Shown here one piece after another: positions 51,912 through 58,910 of a stretch of 64,000 bases of DNA (positions are counted from its first letter, which is position 1; every line of letters begins with the position of its first letter). The notes beneath the pieces were generated by a model. It saw only the letters and a list, made by a program, of their open reading frames with translations, was not told the DNA's origin and did no database searches. Made by a program: the position numbers and the translations under genes. The DNA comes from CAZPXZ01 sp965221505 (GTDB taxonomy: Bacteria; Pseudomonadota; Alphaproteobacteria; Rhodobacterales; CAZPXZ01). The stretch covers positions 620,001 through 684,000 of the forward strand of contig CBDCSI010000001.1 of NCBI GenBank assembly GCA_965221505.1. Reading direction: 5' to 3'.

Positions 51912-51928
51912 TTGTATACAGTATTCAA
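51912..51928. promoter_or_regulatory. Candidate GntR operator between oxidase and microcompartment operon
   Basis: TTGTATACAGTATTCAA is an inverted repeat centred on A51920 (TTG-ATAC-GTAT-CAA with one mismatched pair). Its 12-base core TGTATACAGTAT is identical to the site at 39044-39055 read on the other strand. It sits about 50 bp before the GS-like start and 95 bp before the oxidase start, so one site could control both directions. Confidence 0.7.
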
Positions 51929-51978
51929 AATCGGTCGGCACGCTTCGACTGCGACGAATCGGAAGAGTGAGGCGAGAG

Positions 51979-53277
51979 ATGGCGGGCGACAACCGCGACC
52001 TTCCGGAGGGCGTACACACGGTCGCGATCGGACTCGGCGACCTGAACGGGGTGATGCGGGGCAAGCGGCTGCATGCGGACCGCTGGGCGGACGCGTGCGA
52101 ATCGGGCGTCGCGCTTTCGGCCGCGATCTTCGCCTGCGACATGACCAGCGACGTCTGGGACACGCCCTGCGTCAACATGGAGAACGGCTATCCGGACATG
52201 CTCGCCTTCCCGTTCGGGCCGGTCCGGCCGGTGCCGTGGGAAGAGGGGTGCGCGTTCAGTTTCGCCCGCGCTCTCGGAACCGACCACAAGCCGGTTCCGA
52301 TCGACCCCCGCGGCGCGCTGGAAGCGCAGGTGGCGAGGGCCGAGGCGGCCGGCCTGCATTTCCAGATCGGCGCCGAGCTCGAATTCTATCTCCTCGACCC
52401 GGAGACCCAGCGTCCGGTCGACGTCGGCAACCAGTTCTACGGGCTGGTTCGCGCGGCCGAACTGGAGCACGTGATCGGGCCGATCCGGCGGCAGCTGCCG
52501 GAAGTCGGAATCCCGCTCGAGCAGTCGAATCCCGAATACGCCGCCGGACAGGTGGAGGTGAACATCCGCTACGGGGACGTCCTGGACACCGCCGACCGGG
52601 TGGTGGCCTTCCGGTCCTTCGTCAAGGAGATCGCCGGCAAGCACGGCTATCTCGCCACTTTCATGTCCAAGCCTTTCCCGGTCGAGTCGGGCAACGGGTT
52701 TCATGCGCACTACTCCGCCTGGAAGGACGGCCGGAACGTCTTCGCCGGCGAAGACGGGGGAATCTCCGCCCTCGCCCGGTCGTTCCTCGGCGGACTCCAG
52801 GAGCGGATGGCGGAGAGCGCCCTCGCCGTCGCGACCACGCCGAACGCCTACAAGCGCCGCCGGCCCTACACCTTCTGCCCGGTCAACAATTGCTGGGGCC
52901 GGGACAACCGCACCGTCGGGATCCGGATCATCGACGAATCGCCCGCGGCCACCCGTGTCGAAAAGCGCGACGGTTCGGCCGACTGCAACCCGTATTTCCT
53001 GTTCGCGACCGATCTCGCGGCCGGCCTCGACGGAATCGAGAACGGTGCGGAGCCGCGGCATTTCGTCGACGGCGACGGATACGCCTTCGCCGACGCCGAC
53101 CCGATCCCCACCGACATGGCGACGGCGCTCTCGCTGGCGGACGAATCGGAGTTCCTGCGGCGCACGCTCGGCGAATGGCGCCTCGAGATCCTCGCCGGAC
53201 AGGCGAAGCGCGAACTGGATCTCCTGGCGGACGAGGTGACGCCGCTCGAGACGAGCCGCTACCTGAGAAACTTCTGA
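51979..53277 (+). CDS. Glutamine-synthetase-like gamma-glutamyl-amine ligase
   Basis: The 432-residue protein has the catalytic GS fold: GAELEFYLLD at 131-140 (metal-binding Glu133 and Glu135), QSNPEYAAGQVEVNI at 182-196, SGNGFHAHYS near 237-246, PNAYKRRRPYTFCPV, WGRDNRTVGIRI and RVEKRDGSADCNPYFLFA. It lacks the adenylylation loop of housekeeping GlnA and is closer to GlnT/PuuA/GMAS-type enzymes, which join glutamate to amines using ATP. It is the first gene of the microcompartment operon; its stop overlaps the next start by one base. The likely product is a gamma-glutamylamide of the imported amine (inference). Confidence 0.9.
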   Translation: MAGDNRDLPEGVHTVAIGLGDLNGVMRGKRLHADRWADACESGVALSAAIFACDMTSDVWDTPCVNMENGYPDMLAFPFGPVRPVPWEEGCAFSFARALGTDHKPVPIDPRGALEAQVARAEAAGLHFQIGAELEFYLLDPETQRPVDVGNQFYGLVRAAELEHVIGPIRRQLPEVGIPLEQSNPEYAAGQVEVNIRYGDVLDTADRVVAFRSFVKEIAGKHGYLATFMSKPFPVESGNGFHAHYSAWKDGRNVFAGEDGGISALARSFLGGLQERMAESALAVATTPNAYKRRRPYTFCPVNNCWGRDNRTVGIRIIDESPAATRVEKRDGSADCNPYFLFATDLAAGLDGIENGAEPRHFVDGDGYAFADADPIPTDMATALSLADESEFLRRTLGEWRLEILAGQAKRELDLLADEVTPLETSRYLRNF

Positions 53278-53597
53278 TGCGTCTCGCATGGGTGATCGGG
53301 CGGGTTTCCGCCACCGCAAAGACGGTCGAGTTGTCCGGCCTCCGGCTTCTGGTCGCCGACTACGTCGACGCGGACGGAGGCATTCTCGAGACCGGTATCG
53401 TGCTGACGGACGCCTGCGACGCCGGTCCCGGCGACATCGTACTGGTCGCCACCGGCTCCGCCGCGCGGCAGGCGGGTGCGCTGGCCGGCGTTCCGACCGA
53501 CGCCACGGCCGTGGGGATCGTCGACCACATGTCGATCGGCTCCCGCGACATCGATCTCGACGCGTTGCGCCGCGACGGGCAGGCGCGCGACGACTAG
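53277..53597 (+). CDS. BMC-P vertex protein (EutN/CcmL family)
   Basis: The 106-residue protein begins MRLAWVIGRVSATAKTVEL and continues with a LLVADYVDADG strand pair, GPGDIVLVATGSAARQA and AVGIVDHM, the EutN/CcmL pattern. Five copies form a pentamer that caps the vertices of the polyhedral shell, so its presence marks a closed microcompartment. It starts at the TGATG overlap with the GS-like gene and is followed 17 bases later by the BMC-H gene. Confidence 0.92.
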   Translation: MRLAWVIGRVSATAKTVELSGLRLLVADYVDADGGILETGIVLTDACDAGPGDIVLVATGSAARQAGALAGVPTDATAVGIVDHMSIGSRDIDLDALRRDGQARDD

Positions 53598-53614
53598 CAA
53601 GGAAGGGTGCTGCA

Positions 53615-53914
53615 ATGAACGAGAAGAGACCCGCCGGCCAGAGTGCGCTCGGCATGATCGAAACCCGCGGACTCGTGGCTGCGATCGAGGCGGCGGACGC
53701 CATGGTCAAGGCGGCCAACGTCGAGCTGGTCGGGCAGTCGCGCTCCGGCGGCGGCCTGGTCGCCACGCTGATCCGGGGCGAGGTCGGCGCGGTGAAGGCC
53801 GCGACCGACGCCGGCGGAGTCGCGGCCGACAAGGTGGGCGAGGTGATCGCGGTGCACGTGATTCCGCGCCCGCATGACGATCTGGGCCCGACGCTGGAGA
53901 AGATCGGCGACTAG
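53615..53914 (+). CDS. BMC-H hexameric shell protein
   Basis: The 99-residue protein is a single canonical BMC domain: ALGMIETRGLVAAIEAADAM, KAANVELVGQ, then LVATLIRGEVGAVKAATDAG, closing with AVHVIPRPHDDLG. Hexamers tile the facets of microcompartments and their central pores control metabolite passage. It is the only single-domain BMC-H gene in the window, so the shell appears to be built from one H, one T and one P type. GGAAGG lies upstream of the ATG. Confidence 0.96.
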   Translation: MNEKRPAGQSALGMIETRGLVAAIEAADAMVKAANVELVGQSRSGGGLVATLIRGEVGAVKAATDAGGVAADKVGEVIAVHVIPRPHDDLGPTLEKIGD

Positions 53915-53965
53915 CGCCGGTCGGGAAACCGGTTCCGGGGCGCCCCGGCGGGGACGGCTGAGGCG

Positions 53966-55156
53966 ATGAGCGGCGCGGAATTCGAGGCGTTCGCCGACGC
54001 GTTGGCCGAGAGCGCCGCGCCGCGGCCGCCGCCTGCGCCGACGTTCGACCGCGTGGCGGTGCTGGGCGGGGGGCCCGACGCCCGCGTCCTCGCCTGCCTC
54101 TGCCTGGCCCGGGGGGCCGACGTCACGCTGTTCTCGGCCTACGGACGCGAGACCGGCGCCCTGCGTCGCGCCGGCGGGATGACGCTGCGCGGCGAAGGCC
54201 CGGTCGGCACGTTCGCCGTCGACCGCTCCGACGGACCGTCCGTCCGCATCTCCGGCGAGATCGACTCGGCCGTCGACGGCGCGGAGCTGATCTTCCTGAC
54301 CGGTCCGGTCCTGAAGCAGCGCACCTATGCCATGGTGCTGGCCGAGCACCTGTCCGACGGCCAGGTTCTGGTCATGGCGCCGGGGCGGTCGCTCGGGGCG
54401 CTCGAAGCCGCGTGGCTCTTGCGCGCCGGCGGCTGCACGGCCGAGTTTGCGCTGGTCGAGACGCAGGCGCCGCCCTACTGGGTCCGGGAAGAGGGCGCCG
54501 TGCTGCACCTCAGCCGGGTCGCGCCGGCGCCGGCCGCCGCTTTGCCGAGCGACCGGAGCGACGCCGTGCAGGGCCTGACCCGCTATCTGCCCGACCTTCG
54601 TCCCGTCCAGACGGTAGTGCATGGCGGGTTTGCCGACGGCAGCGGCCTGGTCGAACTCCCGGCCCTGCTTCTCGGCGGACCGCTCTGTCCGCCCGGCGGA
54701 CCCGAGCTGCCGCCCGGCGCCGTGCCTCTGGCGGAGCGCGCCAATTTCCGGGCGCTGATCGGCGCGCGGCACGAGTCGGTGATCCGCCGGATGGCGGAGG
54801 AGCGCCGGCGCGTCGCCGCCCGATGGGGCGTGCGGGACCTGCCGGACGCGGATTCCTGGATCGAGACCTTCGCCGGCGCCGGGAAGGGCGACGGTACGCG
54901 CCCGGTTCCCGACCGGGACGAAGCGCTGCGCCTCGCCCGCTGCGCCGTGATCGGATCGGTCATTCCGCTGCTCTCCGCCGCGGACGCGGCCGGTCTCGAC
55001 GCGCCGGTCACCCGGTCCGTCGCCGCGATCGCCGAGGCGGTGCTCGGGGGCGGGCTGGCGAACGCCGGGCGCCGGCTCGACACCATCGGCTTCGACGCCG
55101 GGAATCTCGACGACGCGCGGCGGGCCATGGACTCCGTCGCGCGGGGAGGCCGTTGA
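53966..55156 (+). CDS. Opine-dehydrogenase-like NAD(P) oxidoreductase, probable BMC cargo
   Basis: The 396-residue protein has a Rossmann fold beginning FDRVAVLGGGPDARVLACL at 27-45 and a C-terminal helical region with ERRRVAARWGVRDLPDADSWIE, typical of octopine/nopaline dehydrogenases. That family reversibly joins or splits the secondary amine between an amino acid and a 2-oxo acid. Residues 1-17 (MSGAEFEAFADALAESA) form a short amphipathic helix, followed by a Pro-rich linker (PRPPPAP). This is the classic layout of an encapsulation peptide. Its place between shell genes supports cargo status. The substrate is unknown; an N-alkylglutamate-type compound would fit. Its stop overlaps the aldehyde dehydrogenase start. 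Confidence 0.8.
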   Translation: MSGAEFEAFADALAESAAPRPPPAPTFDRVAVLGGGPDARVLACLCLARGADVTLFSAYGRETGALRRAGGMTLRGEGPVGTFAVDRSDGPSVRISGEIDSAVDGAELIFLTGPVLKQRTYAMVLAEHLSDGQVLVMAPGRSLGALEAAWLLRAGGCTAEFALVETQAPPYWVREEGAVLHLSRVAPAPAAALPSDRSDAVQGLTRYLPDLRPVQTVVHGGFADGSGLVELPALLLGGPLCPPGGPELPPGAVPLAERANFRALIGARHESVIRRMAEERRRVAARWGVRDLPDADSWIETFAGAGKGDGTRPVPDRDEALRLARCAVIGSVIPLLSAADAAGLDAPVTRSVAAIAEAVLGGGLANAGRRLDTIGFDAGNLDDARRAMDSVARGGR

Positions 55157-56541
55157 TGGACGCCGACCTCCGGTCGATCGCCGCGGCGCGCCGGGCCGCC
55201 GAGCGGGCCTGGGACGCGTATCTGGCGTTTCGCGAAACGCCGCCGGCGGAGATCGACCAGATCGTCGAGGAGATGGCGCGCGCGATCGAACCCGAGGCGA
55301 CGCGCCTCGCCCGGCTGGCGGTCGAGGAGACCGGATACGGCAACGTGCCGGACAAGCGCATCAAGAACCTGTTCAACGCGCTGGCGGTCGCGGAGTGGCT
55401 GCGCGGCGTGCGCACGCTCGGCGTTCTCTGGCGGGACGAGGCCAACCGGATCGCCGCCGTGGGCGAGCCGATGGGCGTGGTCGCGGCGCTCATTCCGGTG
55501 ACCAATCCCACCTCCACCGTCATCTTCAAGGCGCTTTCGGCGGTGAAGGCCGGCAACGCGATCGTGTGCGCCCCGCACCCGAGGGGCGTCGAATGCGGGC
55601 GCGCCACGGCCGAGGTGCTCGCCGGGGCGGCGGAGCGCGCCGGCGCGCCGGCCGGACTCGTCCAGTGCCTGGACGCGGTGACGATGGAAGGGACGGACGC
55701 GCTGATGCGGCACCGGCGCACGTCGGTGGTGATGGCGACCGGCGGCGCCGCCATGGTGCGAACCGCATACTCCTCCGGCAAGCCGACCCTCGCCGTGGGA
55801 CCGGGCAACGTGCCGGTCTACGTGCACGAATCGATGGCGAACGACCTGGACGAGGTCGCGGAACAAATCGTCGTCTCGAAGTCCTTCGACTACGGAACGG
55901 CCTGCGTCGCGGAACAGGCCGTCGTCGCGGACCGGAGCGTCGCCCGGCCGCTCCGTCACGCGATGAAACTGCGCGGCGCGTATTTTTGCACCCGCGCCGA
56001 GGCTGATCGCCTGGCTCGGGTGGTCTTCGACCGGAACGGCGGCATCGTCGTCGGCAACGTCGGGCAGTCGGCGCAGCGGCTGGCGTCCCTCGCCGGCTTC
56101 GAGGTGCCCGCGCGCATCCGCGTGCTGGTCGCCGAGCTCGCCGGGGTCGGGCCCGACGAGCCGCTCTCGGCCGAGAAGCTCAACCCGGTGCTCGCCTGGT
56201 ACGAGGTCGCCGGCCGGGAGGCCGGCATCGCGACGGCCGACAAGGTCGTCCGCCGGGGCGGGTGGGGCCACACCGCCGTCGTGCATGCGCACGACCCGGA
56301 GGTCGTCGCCGCGTTCTCCGGCCTGCCGGCCGGACGGGTGCTGGTCAACACGCCGGCGATCACCGGCGGGATGGGCTATTCGACCGCGCTCGAGCCGAGC
56401 TTCATGCTCGGCACCGGAACCTGGTCCGGCTCGATCACCAGCGACAACGTCACCGCGCTGCATCTGATCAACATCAAGCGAATCGCCTGGGAGTCGACGC
56501 CCTGGCGGGGCGTTTACGACGCGTACGGAGAGGAATCGTGA
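55156..56541 (+). CDS. CoA-acylating aldehyde dehydrogenase, BMC signature enzyme
   Basis: The 461-residue enzyme belongs to the EutE/PduP/AdhE group. VVMATGGAAMVRTAYSSGKP, VGPGNVPVYV and the catalytic Cys250 in FDYGTACVAEQAVV distinguish it from ordinary acid-forming aldehyde dehydrogenases. It converts an aldehyde, NAD and CoA to an acyl-CoA and NADH. Such an enzyme is the core of aldehyde-sequestering microcompartments. The first 35 residues contain an Ala/Arg-rich helix (LRSIAAARRAAERAWDAYLA) that may help recruitment. No phosphotransacylase (PduL/EutD) is seen nearby. The next gene starts inside its stop. Confidence 0.92.
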   Translation: MDADLRSIAAARRAAERAWDAYLAFRETPPAEIDQIVEEMARAIEPEATRLARLAVEETGYGNVPDKRIKNLFNALAVAEWLRGVRTLGVLWRDEANRIAAVGEPMGVVAALIPVTNPTSTVIFKALSAVKAGNAIVCAPHPRGVECGRATAEVLAGAAERAGAPAGLVQCLDAVTMEGTDALMRHRRTSVVMATGGAAMVRTAYSSGKPTLAVGPGNVPVYVHESMANDLDEVAEQIVVSKSFDYGTACVAEQAVVADRSVARPLRHAMKLRGAYFCTRAEADRLARVVFDRNGGIVVGNVGQSAQRLASLAGFEVPARIRVLVAELAGVGPDEPLSAEKLNPVLAWYEVAGREAGIATADKVVRRGGWGHTAVVHAHDPEVVAAFSGLPAGRVLVNTPAITGGMGYSTALEPSFMLGTGTWSGSITSDNVTALHLINIKRIAWESTPWRGVYDAYGEES

Positions 56542-57170
56542 CCGGAGGGCAGGTCGTCTTGCGCGCGCTGGTGCAGATCGACCGTCTGCAGCCCAAGTTC
56601 GCCGCCTACAACGGCGCCACGGTGCAGGGATCGATCCCGCTGGCGGGGGACACCGTGCTGATCGGCGAAGTGGCGCCGGGCAACGAGGTGTTCACCGCCG
56701 TCGACAAGGCGCTGAAGGCGAGCCGGGCGGAAGCCACCAGCCAGATCGTGGAGCGGGAATTCGGCTTCTTCGTGCTGCGCTCGCCCAGCAACGCCGAGGT
56801 TTCGGCGGCTCGGGACGCGATCCTCTCCCATCTCGGTCTCGCGATGGGCGACCGCCTGCGGCCGCAAGTCGAATCGCGCCAGATCATCACCTCCGTGGAA
56901 CCCTACCAGGCGCAGCTCCTGAACAAGTGGTCGTCCGGTTCGCTGGTGGTACCCGGCCAGACGCTGGGCATCCTCGAATGCGCGCCCGCGGCATATGTCA
57001 GCCTGGCCGTCAACGAGGCCGAGAAGGCGGCCGAAATCGACATCGCCCAGGTGCGTGCGGTCGGCCGATTCGGGCGTTTCTTCGTATCGGGAGAAGAGGC
57101 TTCGGTGGAAGCCGCCATGGAGGCGGCGGCGGCGGCGCTCGCGACGGTCGAGGGGCGGCCGGCTCCGTGA
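56538..57170 (+). CDS. BMC-T tandem-domain trimeric shell protein
   Basis: The 210-residue protein contains two BMC domains in series. The first is represented by VLIGEVAPGNEVFTAVDKALKA and VEREFGFFVLRSPSNAEVSAARDAIL, the second by TLGILECAPAAYVSLAVNEAEKA and RAVGRFGRFFVSGEEASVEAAMEAA. Trimers of such proteins form pseudo-hexamers, often with a larger or gated pore or a cofactor-binding site. The start is GTG at 56538, overlapping the aldehyde dehydrogenase stop by four bases; its stop likewise overlaps the next start. Confidence 0.93.
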   Translation: MTGGQVVLRALVQIDRLQPKFAAYNGATVQGSIPLAGDTVLIGEVAPGNEVFTAVDKALKASRAEATSQIVEREFGFFVLRSPSNAEVSAARDAILSHLGLAMGDRLRPQVESRQIITSVEPYQAQLLNKWSSGSLVVPGQTLGILECAPAAYVSLAVNEAEKAAEIDIAQVRAVGRFGRFFVSGEEASVEAAMEAAAAALATVEGRPAP

Positions 57171-58351
57171 GCGGCAGGGCGGTCATCGGCGCGGAGCACG
57201 TGGAGCGGGCGAGCCGCCGCGGTCGGCGGCATCTGGAAGTCCTCCCCGGCGCGATCGTCACCGACGTGGCCCGCGAGACCGCGTCGAGACTTCGAGTCCG
57301 CCTCCGGGACGGGCCCCTCGACGCTCCGGCGCGGCCGACGGTGCAGGGCGCTGCGGCGCTTCACCGCGGGCTGTACCGCCGCAATCCCGGTTGGGAATCG
57401 GGCCGGCGGACTCCGCGCCGCCAGGCGGAACGGATCGGGCGCCTCGCCGTCGTCGGCGCCGGCGGAGTCGGCGGGACGCTGGCGCATCTCGCTTCCGAGC
57501 ACGGCATCGCGCGGGAACTCGTTCTCGTGGACCTCGTGCCCGGGCTCGCCGCGTCGATCGCCCTGGATCTCAACCATACCGCCGGCGTCACGGGGTCCGC
57601 GCTGCGCGCCGCCGGCGGCGTCGACGCGGCCGCCGTAGCGGACGCCGACGTCGTGGTCGTCACCGCCGGCCGTCCCCGCTCGCCGGGGATGAAGCGGTCG
57701 GACCTCATGCAGGCGAACCGGCGCACCCTGAGATCCGTGGCGGAGACCGTGCGCGACGCCGCGCCGCGCTCGGTCGTGATCGTGGTCTCCAATCCGCTCG
57801 ACGAGATGACGGCCGAGGCGTTTCGCGCGACCGGTTTCCCGCGCGAGCGGGTGATCGGCATGGCGGGAACGCTGGATACCGCCCGGTTGCGGGCGGCGCT
57901 GGCGGACGCGGCGGGAGTTCCCGTCGCCGACGTCGAAGCCATGGTTCTCGGCAGTCACGGCGACGAGATGGTGCCGCTTCTCTCCCGCGCGCGCATTCGC
58001 GGCCGGAAGCTGACCCGGTTCCTTTCTGCGGAGGCGATCGAGGCCTGCGTCGGGCAGGCGGTAGAAGGCGGCGCCCGCGTGGTGTCGTTGCGCAAGACCG
58101 GATCCGCGAGCCTCGCTCCGGCGCACGCGACCTTCGAGCTGCTCCAGCAAATGCGCGGGGCGCATGCGAGCCTGGTGCCGGCGACCGTCATGCTGAGCGG
58201 GGAATACGGCATCGACGGGGTGCCGCTCGGCGTTCCCTGCCGCCTCTCGATGGGCGGCGTCGCCGAGATCGAGGTCTTGCCCCTGGCGGAGCGGGAACTC
58301 GCCGGACTCCGCGCCGCGGCCGAAGCCGTTCGGGCCAGGCTGGCGGGTTGA
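57167..58351 (+). CDS. Malate/lactate dehydrogenase-like protein with BMC-type N-terminal extension
   Basis: The 394-residue protein has an LDH/MDH core from about residue 88: RLAVVGAGGVGGTLAHLA for NAD, GRPRSPGMKRSDLMQAN as the substrate loop in the malate-dehydrogenase style, VSNPLDEMT, and the catalytic His264 in GSHGDEMVPLLS. About 85 residues precede it (AEHVERASRRGRRHLEVLPGAIVTDVARETA). This resembles the helix-plus-PPGAIVT segments I associate with microcompartment cargo proteins. In the compartment it could recycle NADH to NAD by reducing a 2-oxo acid, taking the place of the usual alcohol dehydrogenase. Both proposals are inference. Confidence 0.82.
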   Translation: MSGRAVIGAEHVERASRRGRRHLEVLPGAIVTDVARETASRLRVRLRDGPLDAPARPTVQGAAALHRGLYRRNPGWESGRRTPRRQAERIGRLAVVGAGGVGGTLAHLASEHGIARELVLVDLVPGLAASIALDLNHTAGVTGSALRAAGGVDAAAVADADVVVVTAGRPRSPGMKRSDLMQANRRTLRSVAETVRDAAPRSVVIVVSNPLDEMTAEAFRATGFPRERVIGMAGTLDTARLRAALADAAGVPVADVEAMVLGSHGDEMVPLLSRARIRGRKLTRFLSAEAIEACVGQAVEGGARVVSLRKTGSASLAPAHATFELLQQMRGAHASLVPATVMLSGEYGIDGVPLGVPCRLSMGGVAEIEVLPLAERELAGLRAAAEAVRARLAG

Positions 58352-58362
58352 GGGCGGGGACC

Positions 58363-58770
58363 GTGGTCGTACGGACGGCACAGGGCGGCGGACGCTTCGA
58401 GGAGATCGGCTCCTATTCCCGAGCCAAGCGCGTCGGCCCCTTCGTGTTCGTGGCCGGCACCACCGCGATCGAACCGTCGGGACAATTGCACGCGCCGGGC
58501 GACACCTACGCGCAGACGCTCTACGTCTTCGAGCGGGTGCGGCAGGCGCTTTCCGACGTAGGCGCAGCGATGCGCCACGTCACCCGCACGAGGGCCTTTC
58601 TCGTCGACATGGCGACCGCCGGGGAGTTCGTGCGGGCGCATGGCGAGGTGTTCCGGGACATCCGGCCGGTATCCACGGGCGTGGAGGCCGGCCTCACCAC
58701 GCCGGGCATGATGATCGAGATCGAGGTCGACGCGATCGTGCACGACGAGGACGGGAATATTCCGTACTGA
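58363..58770 (+). CDS. RidA-family imine/enamine deaminase
   Basis: The 135-residue protein shows SYSRAKRVGPFVFVAGTTAI, YAQTLYVFERVRQALSDVGA and VTRTRAFLVDM near the middle, then a C-terminal VEAGLTTPGMMIEIEVDAIV. RidA proteins hydrolyse reactive enamines/imines, which arise when amines or amino acids are oxidised; that suits a pathway with an amine oxidase or opine-type enzyme. GTG at 58363 was chosen; an in-frame TTG at 58348 overlapping the previous stop is also possible. It is the last gene of the microcompartment operon. Confidence 0.88.
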   Translation: MVVRTAQGGGRFEEIGSYSRAKRVGPFVFVAGTTAIEPSGQLHAPGDTYAQTLYVFERVRQALSDVGAAMRHVTRTRAFLVDMATAGEFVRAHGEVFRDIRPVSTGVEAGLTTPGMMIEIEVDAIVHDEDGNIPY

Positions 58771-58838
58771 CCGGGCCGGGCGCGGCGGGCAGGGAAGTCG
58801 GCGCGGGGCCGGAAGCGGCGCGCGCCCAGCGAGAAATC

Positions 58839-58862
58839 CCCGGGCCGGCAGGCCGGCTCGGG
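58839..58862 (+). terminator. Hairpin between microcompartment and ABC-importer operons
   Basis: CCCGGGCCGGC and GCCGGCTCGGG form an 11-bp stem with one mismatch and a 2-base AG loop. There is no clear U-run after it. It may terminate or attenuate transcription after the RidA gene, so the importer genes could be partly independent. Confidence 0.5.
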
Positions 58863-58910
58863 ACCGGATCCGTCGGCGGTCGCCGGCGGCAGAAAAGAGA
58901 GGAGGCATTC

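Noticed and set aside
51979..53277. Reading the first gene of the BMC operon as housekeeping glutamine synthetase
   Set aside because: It lacks the GlnA adenylylation region, its conserved motifs are of the GlnT/PuuA/GMAS type, and it is embedded in a shell-protein operon.
51979..58770. Reading the locus as a propanediol or ethanolamine microcompartment
   Set aside because: No B12-dependent dehydratase or ammonia-lyase, no reactivase, no PduL/EutD phosphotransacylase and no alcohol dehydrogenase of those systems is present.
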